Assembly: GCF_000971235.1 (NCBI RefSeq)
Contig: NZ_BBMB01000010.1
Location: 1-64,000, forward strand
Source of the DNA: Demequina subtropica
Lineage (GTDB): Bacteria > Actinomycetota > Actinomycetes > Actinomycetales > Demequinaceae
Direction: 5' to 3'
DNA length: 64,000 bases
Made by a program: the position numbers and the translations under genes. The first letter of the stretch is position 1, and every line of letters begins with the position of its first letter. Positions 44,969 through 54,806 of the stretch are shown piece after piece. The notes under the pieces were generated by a model, which was given only the letters and a program-made list of their open reading frames with translations, was not told where the DNA came from and did no database searches.

Positions 44969-46262
44969 GTGCGCCTCCCTTCGCGGTCGCGCCCTCCGAG
45001 TCGTCCTCGTCCATGTGCTCGCGCCAGTCACTGGGCAGCAGGTGGTCGAGCACGTCGTCGATGGAGATCGCTCCCACCAGGCGGTGGTCGTCGTTCACCA
45101 CCGGCAGCGCGAGGATGTCGTAGGCCGCCATGCGGCGCGCGACGATGGACAGATGGTCGCCCGGGTGCAGCGGCGCGATCGCGGGGTCCACGAACGAGCC
45201 GATGGACTCGTGCGGGGGCTCGCGCAGCAGCCTCTGGATGTGGACCAGGCCGATGTAGCGGCCGGTCGGCGTCTCGAGCGGCGGGCGCACCACGAAGACC
45301 ATCGAGGCCAGCGCGGGCGGCAGCTCGTTCTTGCGCACGAGCGCGAGGCACGTCGCCACCGACGTCTCCGGTCCGACGATCACGGGCTCGGTCGTCATCA
45401 GGCCGCCGGCAGAGTCGTCCTCGTAGCCCAGCAGCTGCTCGACGTTGCGCGCGTCCTCGGGCTCCATGAGCTCGAGCAGGGCGGCCGCCTGCGGTGCCGG
45501 CAGGTCGCCCAGGAGGTCCGCCGCATCGTCCGGGTCCATCGCCTCGAGGACGTCGGCCGCGCGCTCCGAGCGCAGCGTCGACAGGAGGACGATCTGATCC
45601 TCCTCGGGCAGCTCCTCGAGCACGTCGGCGAGGCGCTCGTCGTCCAGCGCCGCAGCAATCTCCGCGGAGCGCGACGGGCTCATCTCCATGAGCGCGGCCG
45701 CGAGGTCGGCGGGCTTGTGGTCCTCGAAGGCCTCGATGACGAGCGAGGCGCCCTGGTTCTTGTCCCGGGTCGACAGCCCGGTGACCTGGTCGACGTCGAC
45801 CACCAGCGACTCGCCGCGACGCGAGAACCCGAGCACGCCCTTGCGGCGCTCGGCGCGGCGCACGTACAGCTTGGTGAACCGCCAGGTCTTGGTGCGGTCC
45901 TGCTCGATCGCGATGTCCTCGATGTACGCCGTGGACTTGTCCTCCTTGAGCTTCACCGAGCGCTCGAAGAGCTCGGCGATCGCCAGGGACTCGCCGGCGC
46001 GCGCCTTGAAGCGGCGCAGGTTGATCACGCCGGTGCAGATGACCTGCCCCGGGTTGATCGCGGTGACGCGGGTGAGGGGCATGAAGACCCGCCTGCGGCC
46101 CGGGACCTCGACCACCAGGCCCACGGCGGTGGGCGGCGTGCCGCCGGTGCGGCGGATCACGACGACGACGTCGCGGACACGGCCCACCTCGTCGCCGATC
46201 GGGTCGAAGACGGAGGTGCCCGCGAGGCGCGCGATGTAGACGCGGTCGACTGCGGTGCTCAT
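44961..46262 (-). CDS. MgtE N-domain / CBS-pair protein without channel
   Basis: A 433-residue soluble protein. The N-terminal 170 residues look like two PRC-barrel-type domains (FDPIGDEVGRVRDVVVVIRR and similar). Residues about 175-285 are the helical MgtE_N domain, with repeats such as RSAEIAAALDDERLADVLEE. Two CBS domains follow (AGGLMTTEPVIVGPETSVAT; VVNDDHRLVGAISIDDVLDH). In MgtE these two domains sense Mg2+ and gate a channel, but no membrane segment is present here. It may act as a stand-alone sensor for the DUF1003 membrane partner (inference). Confidence 0.9.
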   Translation of the reverse strand: MSTAVDRVYIARLAGTSVFDPIGDEVGRVRDVVVVIRRTGGTPPTAVGLVVEVPGRRRVFMPLTRVTAINPGQVICTGVINLRRFKARAGESLAIAELFERSVKLKEDKSTAYIEDIAIEQDRTKTWRFTKLYVRRAERRKGVLGFSRRGESLVVDVDQVTGLSTRDKNQGASLVIEAFEDHKPADLAAALMEMSPSRSAEIAAALDDERLADVLEELPEEDQIVLLSTLRSERAADVLEAMDPDDAADLLGDLPAPQAAALLELMEPEDARNVEQLLGYEDDSAGGLMTTEPVIVGPETSVATCLALVRKNELPPALASMVFVVRPPLETPTGRYIGLVHIQRLLREPPHESIGSFVDPAIAPLHPGDHLSIVARRMAAYDILALPVVNDDHRLVGAISIDDVLDHLLPSDWREHMDEDDSEGATAKGGARG

Positions 46263-46318
46263 GGTGCGATGGTAGTCCCGTCCCTGCGTCCCGCCTGGGA
46301 GGCGGGACGATGCGCAGG

Positions 46319-46342
46319 CTGGCACTTGCATCGGGGTGCCAG
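46319..46342. promoter_or_regulatory. Candidate operator of the MocR regulator
   Basis: CTGGCAC (46319-46325) and GTGCCAG (46336-46342) form a 7-bp inverted repeat 21 bases before the regulator start and between divergent genes. This is the usual place for MocR autoregulation. Confidence 0.5.
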
Positions 46343-46362
46343 TTCTGTGGTGGGATGGCGCC

Positions 46363-47763
46363 ATGCGCACCACAGCCGACCAGCTCGCCGGCGTGCTCGA
46401 CCACTGGAAGTCGGGCACGGGGCCGCTGTACATGCAGCTCGCCGATGCGATCGTCTCCCTCGGGGAGTCGGGCACCCTCGACCACGGTGCGCGCATGCCC
46501 TCCGAGCGCGCGCTCGCGGCGCGCCTGCACCTGTCGCGCAACACGGTGACGGCCGCGTATCAGCGCCTGCGGGACCAGGGCTGGCTCGAGGCCTCGCCCG
46601 GTGCCGCGCCGCGGCTCGGGATGCGCTCGCGAGGAGTCTCGGCGCTGACCGCGCAGGATCGGTTCTCGCGGATCCTGGTGGGGCAGGAGCCGCCGCTGGT
46701 GGCGCTCAACACGGCGTCGCCGCCGCCCGCGCCGGCCGTGTCGGAAGCGCTCGCTCAGCCTGAGGCGCTGCTCGAGGGGCGCGCGGCGCTGGGCAACGGC
46801 TATGCGGCGCTCGGGGACCGTGACCTGGTGCTCGCCGTCACCGACCACCTGCGCGCGCAGGGGATCCCCGCGCGCGCCGACGAGGTCGTCATCACCTCGG
46901 GGGCGCAGCAGGCGCTGTGGCTCGCGGTGACCGCGCTCGCCTCGCCCTCCACGCCCGTCGCGCTCGAGGCGATCACCTACCCCGGGATCTTCGACGCGAT
47001 CGCCGCGGCAGGGTCGCGGCCGTTCGCGCTGCCCATGACGGACGCGGGGCTCGACGTCGACGGCGCGGCCAAGCTGCTCCGCGCGGCCGAGCCCGACCTC
47101 GCGTACCTCACCACGTTCAACAACCCGACCGGCACGGCGCTCGCGGAGGCGGACGCCGTGCGCCTCCTCGCTGCCGCCGCATCGTCCGGCACCACCGTGA
47201 TCGACGACCGCACGCTGGGCGAGCTCGCGCTCTCCGGGACGATGCCGCGGCCGTTCGCGTCGCTCGGCACCGGTGCGTCGGTGGTGACGGTGGGCGGGAT
47301 GTCGAAGGTGTTCTGGGGTGGGCTGCGCATCGGCTGGCTTCACACCAACGCGACGCTCGCGGCGCAGCTGCGGCATCGGCGCGCGGCGATGGACCTCGGC
47401 AGCCCCGCGCTGTTCCAGCGCATCGGCGCGCGCCTCCTGCGGGAGCGCTTCGAGGAGACGCTCGCGTGGAGGCTCGAGTCGCTGCGCGAGTCGCTCGCGG
47501 CGGTGCGCGAGGCGATCGCCGAGGCGGGGCTCGACTGGGAGGCGGTCGAGCCGACGGGCGGGCCGAGCCTCTGGGTGCGCATGCCGGGGCAGTCGGCAGA
47601 GCGGTTCGCCGAGCGGGCCGAGCGCGCGGGCGTGCCCGTGGTCGCGGGTGCCGCGTTCTCGGTGGTGCCAGGCGCGGGCGCGGACCGCTTCCGGCTGCCC
47701 TTCTACCTGTCGCCCGAGGAGATGCGGCTGGGCATCAAGACGCTCGCCGAGCGCGCCGCGTAG
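46363..47763 (+). CDS. MocR/PdxR-family PLP-dependent regulator
   Basis: A 466-residue fusion of a GntR winged helix (residues 15-85: GPLYMQLADAIVSLGESGTL, PSERALAARLHLSRNTVTAA) and an aminotransferase-like domain. The PLP Lys lies in VTVGGMSKVFWGGLRIGW, and NNPTGTAL and IDDRTLGEL are conserved. Such proteins use PLP as a sensor and control vitamin B6, GABA or amino-acid genes. No pdx gene is adjacent; the upstream neighbour is the divergent MgtE_N-CBS gene, so the target is unclear. Confidence 0.9.
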   Translation: MRTTADQLAGVLDHWKSGTGPLYMQLADAIVSLGESGTLDHGARMPSERALAARLHLSRNTVTAAYQRLRDQGWLEASPGAAPRLGMRSRGVSALTAQDRFSRILVGQEPPLVALNTASPPPAPAVSEALAQPEALLEGRAALGNGYAALGDRDLVLAVTDHLRAQGIPARADEVVITSGAQQALWLAVTALASPSTPVALEAITYPGIFDAIAAAGSRPFALPMTDAGLDVDGAAKLLRAAEPDLAYLTTFNNPTGTALAEADAVRLLAAAASSGTTVIDDRTLGELALSGTMPRPFASLGTGASVVTVGGMSKVFWGGLRIGWLHTNATLAAQLRHRRAAMDLGSPALFQRIGARLLRERFEETLAWRLESLRESLAAVREAIAEAGLDWEAVEPTGGPSLWVRMPGQSAERFAERAERAGVPVVAGAAFSVVPGAGADRFRLPFYLSPEEMRLGIKTLAERAA

Positions 47764-47769
47764 GGCGCC

Positions 47770-48756
47770 TCAGCGAACCGCCGCGCCGGTGAGGGTGACC
47801 GAGCGGATCCGGGCCTCCGGGTCCAGCGACGGGTGGACCGTGATGAGCTCGTCGGCGCGCGCCTCCGCCGCGAAGGCCTCGAGGCCTGCGCGGACCTCGG
47901 CGGGCGTGCCCACGGCGGCCTTCGACATCATCTGCGCGATGCCCTGACCCTGGGGCGTGGTGAGGAACGCCTCGATCTCCTCGTCGGTATAGGTGCGTGC
48001 CGCCGGGCCGCGCGCGACGAGGGCGCGCACGCGCTGGCGGCGGGCGTCCGCGAGCTCGGCGCGTGCATCGTCGCCGTCCTCGGCCGCGACCACGTTGACG
48101 CCGGCGATCACGTACGGCTCCGGGTGGTGCTCCGACGGCTGGTAGGTGCCCCGGTAGAGCGCGACGGCCTGCTCGAGCGCCTGCGGGGCGAAGTGCGACG
48201 CGAAGGCATAGGGCAGGCCCAGCTGCGCCGCGAGCTGCGCGCCGAACAGCGACGAGCCGAGCACGTACAGCGGCACGTTCGTCCCCGCCCCGGGGGTGGC
48301 GCGGATCCCGTCGAGCCGTGCCTCGCCCGCGAGCAGGTCCTGGAGCTCGCGCACGTCCTCGGGGAAGCGGTCCGACGCGTCCGGCGTGCGGCGCAGCGCG
48401 GCGTAGACCTCGCCGGCGCCGCCGGGCGCGCGTCCCAGCCCCAGGTCGATGCGACCGGGGTGGAGCTCGGCGAGCGTGCCGAACTGCTCCGCGACCACCA
48501 GCGGCGAGTGGTGGGGGAGCATGACGCCGCCCGCGCCCAGGCGGATGGTCGACGTGTGTGCCGCGACGTGCGCGATGACCACGGCAGGTGCGGAGGACGC
48601 GATGGTGGGCATCGCGTGGTGCTCGGCGTACCAGACGCGCTGGTAACCGGCTACCTCGGCTGCCCGCGCGAGGTCCACGCTGTGCGCGAGGCTCTCCCCG
48701 GCGGAGCCGCCGGGGCGGATGAAGGCGAGGTCGAGCAGGGAGAGCGCGAGGGGCAT
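47770..48756 (-). CDS. Luciferase-like flavin monooxygenase (LLM class)
   Basis: A 328-residue TIM-barrel protein of the bacterial luciferase superfamily. It has RVWYAEHHAMPTIASSAPAV, IRLGAGGVMLPHHSPLVVAE, GRIDLGLGRAPGG and the C-terminal GTPAEVRAGLEAFAAEARAD, the pattern of the MsnO8/YhbW type. It would use FMNH2 or F420-like flavin to oxidise an unknown substrate. It ends 6 bp from the convergent MocR gene. The start at 48756 is the standard family N terminus (MPLALSLLDLAFI) with a weak site GGAAG upstream. Confidence 0.9.
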   Translation of the reverse strand: MPLALSLLDLAFIRPGGSAGESLAHSVDLARAAEVAGYQRVWYAEHHAMPTIASSAPAVVIAHVAAHTSTIRLGAGGVMLPHHSPLVVAEQFGTLAELHPGRIDLGLGRAPGGAGEVYAALRRTPDASDRFPEDVRELQDLLAGEARLDGIRATPGAGTNVPLYVLGSSLFGAQLAAQLGLPYAFASHFAPQALEQAVALYRGTYQPSEHHPEPYVIAGVNVVAAEDGDDARAELADARRQRVRALVARGPAARTYTDEEIEAFLTTPQGQGIAQMMSKAAVGTPAEVRAGLEAFAAEARADELITVHPSLDPEARIRSVTLTGAAVR

Positions 48757-48840
48757 GGCTTCCTTCGGGTGGTGAGGCGGGTCCGGGGGCTGAACGCCGG
48801 GAGGTGGAACCCTATGCCCGGCCGCGCTGTGCATCGTCCC

Positions 48841-48928
48841 CCTGAAACCGCCCTGCTGTGCGGGCACCCATGTGTCAGCCTGGCGCGGCGGAGCCAGGGG
48901 CTTTGCGGTCGCACGGGTAGGTTTCAGG
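48841..48928. repeat. 88-bp palindromic element before the DUF3800 gene
   Basis: CCTGAAACC (48841-48849) and GGTTTCAGG (48920-48928) are perfect 9-bp inverted ends. An inner CCTGGC/GCCAGG stem lies near the middle. It fills most of the 195-bp gap. It differs in sequence from the other palindromic elements and may be a mobile unit or a regulatory structure. Confidence 0.55.
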
Positions 48929-48951
48929 GCCACGAGGTCATTGGGGGAGCG

Positions 48952-49809
48952 ATGCTGCTGTTCTACGTCGACGAGTCCGGCGGTACCACGATGAATGTCG
49001 AGGCCGCCGGCGAGGGGCGCACGCCGGTGCGCGATCTGTTCGCACTGGCAGCGGTGGGGATCCATGACTCCTCGCGTGAGCCCCTCGCCGAGGAGATCCT
49101 TCGGGTCAAGGAGCGCCACTTCGGCACCCACGCGGTGTCTCGGGCCTGGGGCGAGACGGAGATCAAGTCGCGGCACCTGTGGCTCGCGTCGCGGTGGGCG
49201 AGCGGCGAGTTCCCCGGTGGGCTGCCCACGGGCTACGCGAACGTACTCGAGAAGATGCATCTCCACTACCTGCTCCGTGATCTGGGCCAGTTGTTCGCCA
49301 AGTTTCGGCCCCTGGTCTTCAGCGTCGTGGTCGACAAGCGCGCGCTCGCGGCCGTCGACTCGACGCTCAATCCGCTTGGCATCGCGTATGCACGGCTCTA
49401 CGAGCGGGTTGCGCAGACGCTCGGCAGCGTGAACCGCGGCGAGGGCGCGATCTTCGTGGCGGACCGCCAGGACGAGCACGAGGCGTACTTCAACTCGGGT
49501 TCGATGCACGAGGTTCGGCAGGGACTGGCATCTAAGGGAGCCAACCGCCCGAACTTCAACCTCGTCGTCGACAAGCCCGTCTGGATCGATCCCACCCTGA
49601 GCACATGGGATCGGGAGCTCATCCAACTGGCGGACCTCGTAGCGTTCGCGACGCGTGCCTGGTACGGCGCCGGGCAACCGCCAACCGACCGACACCTGCT
49701 GTGGGACAAGATCGAGCCCTGCTTCGCCGCCCACTGGAACACCACCAAGGCCCAGGGCGGCGGCATCATCGTGTTCCCTGACCCAGGCAAGTACCCGCCG
49801 GTGCGATGA
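48952..49809 (+). CDS. DUF3800-domain protein
   Basis: A 285-residue protein with the DUF3800 signature LLFYVDESGG at the N terminus, a central IFVADRQDEHEAYF and the C-terminal LIQLADLVAFATRAWYG. The spaced acidic residues suggest an RNase H-like nuclease fold (inference). DUF3800 genes are typical of accessory regions and phage- or defence-related islands. The codons are slightly less GC-biased than the neighbours, which fits transfer. It overlaps the VanZ-like gene by ATGA. A GGGGGAG site precedes the ATG. Confidence 0.85.
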   Translation: MLLFYVDESGGTTMNVEAAGEGRTPVRDLFALAAVGIHDSSREPLAEEILRVKERHFGTHAVSRAWGETEIKSRHLWLASRWASGEFPGGLPTGYANVLEKMHLHYLLRDLGQLFAKFRPLVFSVVVDKRALAAVDSTLNPLGIAYARLYERVAQTLGSVNRGEGAIFVADRQDEHEAYFNSGSMHEVRQGLASKGANRPNFNLVVDKPVWIDPTLSTWDRELIQLADLVAFATRAWYGAGQPPTDRHLLWDKIEPCFAAHWNTTKAQGGGIIVFPDPGKYPPVR

Positions 49810-50354
49810 GCGAGATCCTGCGTACCGTCCCGCTGCCGCTCGTCGGGCTCGCGGTCATCGCCGGCGTTGTCGCCGCTCTCGCGGTGGCCATCCTCATGCG
49901 GCACCGCAGGCTCGACCGTGCCGGCGCGGCGCGGGTCCTGCTCGCAGCTGCGCTGCTGGTGATCGCGGCCGTCACGCTGCTGCGGCCGGCGGGCATGTGG
50001 GCAGGAGTCAACCTGGTGCCGCTGCGATCGATCTCGGCGCTGTGGACGGACCCGAACCTGCTGCCGGGTCCGCGCTGGCAGATCTATGGCAACGTGCTCA
50101 TGCTCGTCCCGGTCGGCTTCCTCGGCGCGCTCGCGGTGCGGAGGACCTCGTTCATCGCTGGGCTGGCATGGGCGACGGCAGCGGCGCTTGTGGTCGAGAC
50201 CGTACAGCTTGTGTTCGTGCTCGGCTCGGTCGATATCGACGACGTGCTGCTCGCGGCGCTGGGCGGCGCTGTCGGCGCCGGCCTGGCGGTCGCCCTGGCA
50301 CGTGCTGTGGCTCGGCTGAGCCGCACGCCTCAGGGCGTGCGCGTGACCGGGTAG
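49806..50354 (+). CDS. VanZ-like membrane protein
   Basis: A 182-residue protein with about five helices. The VanZ pattern is visible: NLVPLRSI after helix 2, GNVLMLVPVGFLGALAVRR, VVETVQLVFVLGSVDIDDVL and LGGAVGAGLA. VanZ-type proteins are linked with low-level resistance to glycopeptide-type antibiotics in some bacteria, and most homologues have unknown function. The ATGA overlap with the DUF3800 gene means the two are co-translated, an unusual partnership. Confidence 0.85.
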   Translation: MSEILRTVPLPLVGLAVIAGVVAALAVAILMRHRRLDRAGAARVLLAAALLVIAAVTLLRPAGMWAGVNLVPLRSISALWTDPNLLPGPRWQIYGNVLMLVPVGFLGALAVRRTSFIAGLAWATAAALVVETVQLVFVLGSVDIDDVLLAALGGAVGAGLAVALARAVARLSRTPQGVRVTG

Positions 50355-50530
50355 GTCATCCCGACGAGTGCCATGAGCGGAGACGCGAGCCCGCTCTCGC
50401 AGTAGCTCGCGCCCGGGTCCTCCGAGTCGACGCACCTGCCGACCGTGAAGATCGGCGCGAACACGAAGGCGAGCACCAGGACCCGCAGGACCCACCGCGC
50501 CGCATGGCGCCCGCTCTCGCTCACCGCCAC
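50330..50530 (-). CDS. Small membrane or exported protein
   Basis: A 66-residue protein with one hydrophobic segment (RWVLRVLVLAFVFAPIFTVG) and two Cys in the following part (GRCVDSED, SYCESGL) that could form a disulfide. The start would be GTG; the site upstream is weak. Its end overlaps the VanZ-like gene by 25 bp on the other strand. It may be real, as a hairpin at 50561 separates it from pepP, but evidence is thin. Confidence 0.5.
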   Translation of the reverse strand: MAVSESGRHAARWVLRVLVLAFVFAPIFTVGRCVDSEDPGASYCESGLASPLMALVGMTYPVTRTP

Positions 50531-50560
50531 ATCGTCCCACCTACCTGGACGAAAGCAAGC

Positions 50561-50590
50561 GGCGCGTCGTCCCCGGAGGGACGACGCGCC
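50561..50590. terminator. Terminator hairpin
   Basis: GGCGCGTCGTCCC (50561-50573) pairs perfectly with GGGACGACGCGCC (50578-50590) over a CGGA loop. It lies downstream of pepP and upstream of the small leftward gene. Confidence 0.85.
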
Positions 50591-50611
50591 GGTCGCGTCA
50601 GGTCCGAGGCC

Positions 50612-51976
<1,365 letters not shown>

Positions 51977-52131
51977 GTCGCCATGGTCCCACGCGGTCCG
52001 GCGTGGACGATGCGCCGGGGGTCCCTGGAGGTTCCGTGTGAGTTTGCGCACATCGTGCCGTTCGCGCCCCGATCCGGCGCTGCACCGGCCATAACCTTGA
52101 TCTCTCCCACCTCGACGGAAGGTCACCACAC

Positions 52132-53604
52132 GTGCGCGCACGCCTGCTCTCCGCGGTCGCGGCGCTCGTCACCGTGATGGCCGTGCTCGTGGCCCCGGCC
52201 GGGGCGACCGACGAGCCCACCCGTATCGCGGCGGCGCAGGCGCTCGCCGACGAGGCCGCGACGGCCGCCGTGGCCGCCGATGCCGCCTTCGCTGCGGGGG
52301 AGCTCGACGTGGCCCTGGCGCAGGCCGATGCGGTCGACGCGGCCGATGCGGCGCTCGAGGCGCTGCTGACCGCGGCCCAGGCGTCGGCCGACATCGCGTC
52401 GGAGACCGTCGCCGCGGCCGAGGCCGAGGCGGCCGGCACCGCGGGAGCGCCCGAGGCGTACGAGGCCCAGGCAGGCGTGGTCGAGCAGGCGCAGGCGACG
52501 CTCGACGAGGCGGAGGCCGCGGCCGTCGCGCTGCGCGCGGAGATCACGCTGCTGACGGACCAGCTCGCCTTCGCCGAGCCCGGCCCCACCCGCGACGAGA
52601 TGACCGCGCGGCTCGCCGAGGCCGAGGCCGGGCTCGCCGAGGCCGAGCCCGCCGCGGCCGCCGCGTGGGACGCATGGCAAGCCGAGGTCGACGCGCTCGC
52701 GGTGCTCGACGCCGATGCGGCCGCGCATGCTCTCGCGGTCGCCACGGCGGACGCCGCACGCGTCGAGCTCGACGCGGCGCTCGCGGATCTCGCGGCGCTC
52801 GCCCCGCTGCACGCGGCGGCGCATGAGCTGGCCGTCGGGATGGCGCAGCGGCGCCTCGACGTCGCTCAGGTGCGGGCGTTCCTCGACACCGCGGGGTGGT
52901 CGGTGGCGGACCTCGAGGACGAGGTCCACGCGGGCGACACGGTGACGCTCACGCTCGCGATGCTCAACACCGCCGCGCTGCCGCTCCAGGACGCCCAGGT
53001 GACGGTGCTCGCGCCCGACGGCCTCGTCGCATCGTGCGACGCCCTCGACGGCGGCATCGACGCGGGCGCGACCGTGACGTGCGCCGTCGACTATGCGGTG
53101 ACCGAGGCGGATGCCGCCGCCGGCTCGGTGGACCTCACCGTCGCGCTTACGGGTGTGCTGCCGCTCGGCGCCGCCGAGCCCGCGCCCGTGGGCACCCGGG
53201 TCACCGTGGCTCAGACCTTCACCCTCACGATCGCCGCCACGCCGGTGCCGGAGCCCGAGCCGGAGCCGTCCCGGCCCGCGCCCACCACGGAGTCGATCGC
53301 GCCCGCGCCGGAGGTCGCCCCGGAGCCCGCGGAGGAGCCCGAGCCGGTCGCTTCCGAGGAGCCGGACCCGTTCCAGCACCGCGAGGCGGTCGAGGAGATC
53401 GCGCGCCTCGCGGCGGACACGACCCCCGCCGTCGTGGAGCCCGAGGAGCACGCGGCGGTCCAGGTCGCGGCCGAGGCGCTCGAGCCGGTCGCGACGGCTG
53501 CCGAGGCGCCTGCATCGGAGAGCGACGACCGCCCGATGATCAGCGGCGCGCTCATCGCGGCGATCCTCGCCGCGATCTTCCTGGTCCGCAAGCTCGAGGT
53601 CTGA
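52132..53604 (+). CDS. Stalk-like surface protein with C-terminal anchor
   Basis: A 490-residue protein. A signal peptide (residues 1-25, ending APAGA) is followed by about 230 residues of Ala-rich, heptad-like sequence that would form long helices or a coiled-coil stalk. Then comes a beta-sandwich of DUF11/Ig type (about 265-375: DTVTLTLAMLNTAALPLQDA; two Cys, ASCDALDG and VTCAVDY, likely paired). A Pro/Glu/Ala-rich spacer and a C-terminal helix ending FLVRKLEV complete it. There is no LPXTG motif, so the helix is the anchor. It may span the cell wall; the role is unknown. Confidence 0.8.
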   Translation: MRARLLSAVAALVTVMAVLVAPAGATDEPTRIAAAQALADEAATAAVAADAAFAAGELDVALAQADAVDAADAALEALLTAAQASADIASETVAAAEAEAAGTAGAPEAYEAQAGVVEQAQATLDEAEAAAVALRAEITLLTDQLAFAEPGPTRDEMTARLAEAEAGLAEAEPAAAAAWDAWQAEVDALAVLDADAAAHALAVATADAARVELDAALADLAALAPLHAAAHELAVGMAQRRLDVAQVRAFLDTAGWSVADLEDEVHAGDTVTLTLAMLNTAALPLQDAQVTVLAPDGLVASCDALDGGIDAGATVTCAVDYAVTEADAAAGSVDLTVALTGVLPLGAAEPAPVGTRVTVAQTFTLTIAATPVPEPEPEPSRPAPTTESIAPAPEVAPEPAEEPEPVASEEPDPFQHREAVEEIARLAADTTPAVVEPEEHAAVQVAAEALEPVATAAEAPASESDDRPMISGALIAAILAAIFLVRKLEV

Positions 53605-53647
53605 TCCGCCCGGCACGGGCGGCCGCGCCGATGCCTAGGCTGAAGCC

Positions 53648-54472
53648 GTGCGCATCGACCTCCACACCCACTCGAACGTCTCCGACGGCACGGGCACGCC
53701 CGCGCAGGTGATGCGCGACGCCGCCGCGGCGGGCCTCGACGTGGTGGCTCTCACGGACCACGACTCCGTGGACGGCTGGGACGAGGCCGCGGCGGAGGCC
53801 GAGCGGCTGGGCCTGAGGTTCGTGCCCGGCATCGAGGTCTCGGCGAAGGACCGATGGGTGTCGATCCACATGCTCGCGTACTGGCCGCGCCCGGCCGATG
53901 CGGCGCTCGCCGAGATTCTCGCGCTCACCCGGGAGGCGCGCGTGGGCCGCGCGCAGCGCATGGTCGAGCGGATCGCGGTGGAGTACCCGCTCGAGTGGGA
54001 GGACGTGGTGCGCCAGTCGGGCGCGGCCGCGACGGTGGGGCGCCCGCACATCGCCGATGCCCTGGTCGAGCGCGGCCACTTCGCCACGCGCGGCGAGGTG
54101 TTCGATGCGATCCTGCACAACCGCTCGCCGTTCTACGTGCACCACTACGCGCCCGACGTGCACGATGCGGTGCGCGCCATCCGCGCGGCCGGCGGGGTCC
54201 CGGTGTTCGCGCACCCGGGCGCCCATGCGCGCGGGCGGGTGGTGCCGGACTCCGTGATCGCGTCGCTCGCCGAGGCGGGGCTGGCCGGCCTCGAGGTGGA
54301 CCACAGGGATCACGACGACGAGTCGCGGGCGAGGCTCGCCGGGCTCGCCGAGAGGTACGGGCTGGTCCAGACGGGGTCCTCGGACTACCACGGCACCGGC
54401 AAGCTCAACCTGCTGGGGGAGAACCTCACCTCGATCGCCGCGTTCGAGGCGCTCGAGGCGCAGCGCGGGTAG
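53648..54472 (+). CDS. PHP-domain phosphoesterase
   Basis: A 274-residue metal-dependent phosphoesterase. The PHP metal motifs are RIDLHTHSNVSDGT, VVALTDHDSVDGW, PGIEVSA, VPVFAHPGAHA and TGSSDYHGTGK. This matches the YciV/TrpH group, whose E. coli member degrades short RNA and 3',5'-nucleotide bisphosphates (RNase AM). The substrate here is inferred. It starts at GTG and is followed 47 bp later by an S4-domain gene. Confidence 0.88.
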   Translation: MRIDLHTHSNVSDGTGTPAQVMRDAAAAGLDVVALTDHDSVDGWDEAAAEAERLGLRFVPGIEVSAKDRWVSIHMLAYWPRPADAALAEILALTREARVGRAQRMVERIAVEYPLEWEDVVRQSGAAATVGRPHIADALVERGHFATRGEVFDAILHNRSPFYVHHYAPDVHDAVRAIRAAGGVPVFAHPGAHARGRVVPDSVIASLAEAGLAGLEVDHRDHDDESRARLAGLAERYGLVQTGSSDYHGTGKLNLLGENLTSIAAFEALEAQRG

Positions 54473-54519
54473 GCGGGCCCGGCCATCGTGCCGCGGTCCC
54501 CGGGATCTATCATGCGGTT

Positions 54520-54747
54520 ATGACCCGCCAGCCTCGCATCGAAGACGTCGTGATCTCCGGCGACGTGATCCGCCTCGGCCAGTTCCTCCAGCTCGCGGGG
54601 CTGGTGGATACCGGCGGCGAGGCGAAGGAGGCGATCCTCGAGGGCGAGGTGACGGTGAACGGCGAGGTCGACCTCCGCCGTGGGCGTCAGCTCCGCCAGG
54701 GCGACGTGGTGAGCCTCGCGGGCCGGGCGGCACGCGTCAGCGCCTGA
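54520..54747 (+). CDS. S4-domain RNA-binding protein (YaaA/YbcJ type)
   Basis: A 75-residue protein that is almost entirely one S4 fold: IRLGQFLQLAGLVDTGGEAK, then ILEGEVTVNGEVDLRRGRQL. Such single-domain proteins bind structured RNA and associate with ribosomes (family knowledge). A TATCAT box lies 8 bases before the ATG with no Shine-Dalgarno sequence, suggesting a leaderless mRNA. A bidirectional terminator follows. Confidence 0.85.
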   Translation: MTRQPRIEDVVISGDVIRLGQFLQLAGLVDTGGEAKEAILEGEVTVNGEVDLRRGRQLRQGDVVSLAGRAARVSA

Positions 54748-54760
54748 CACGCTGAGACGA

Positions 54761-54796
54761 CGAAGGGCGGAACCTCCGAGGAGGTCCCGCCCTTCG
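54761..54796. terminator. Bidirectional terminator
   Basis: CGAAGGGCGG (54761-54770) pairs with CCGCCCTTCG (54787-54796), with CCTC/GAGG inside. It serves the S4 gene and the convergent helicase gene. Confidence 0.85.
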
Positions 54797-54806
54797 CGTT
54801 CAGCTG

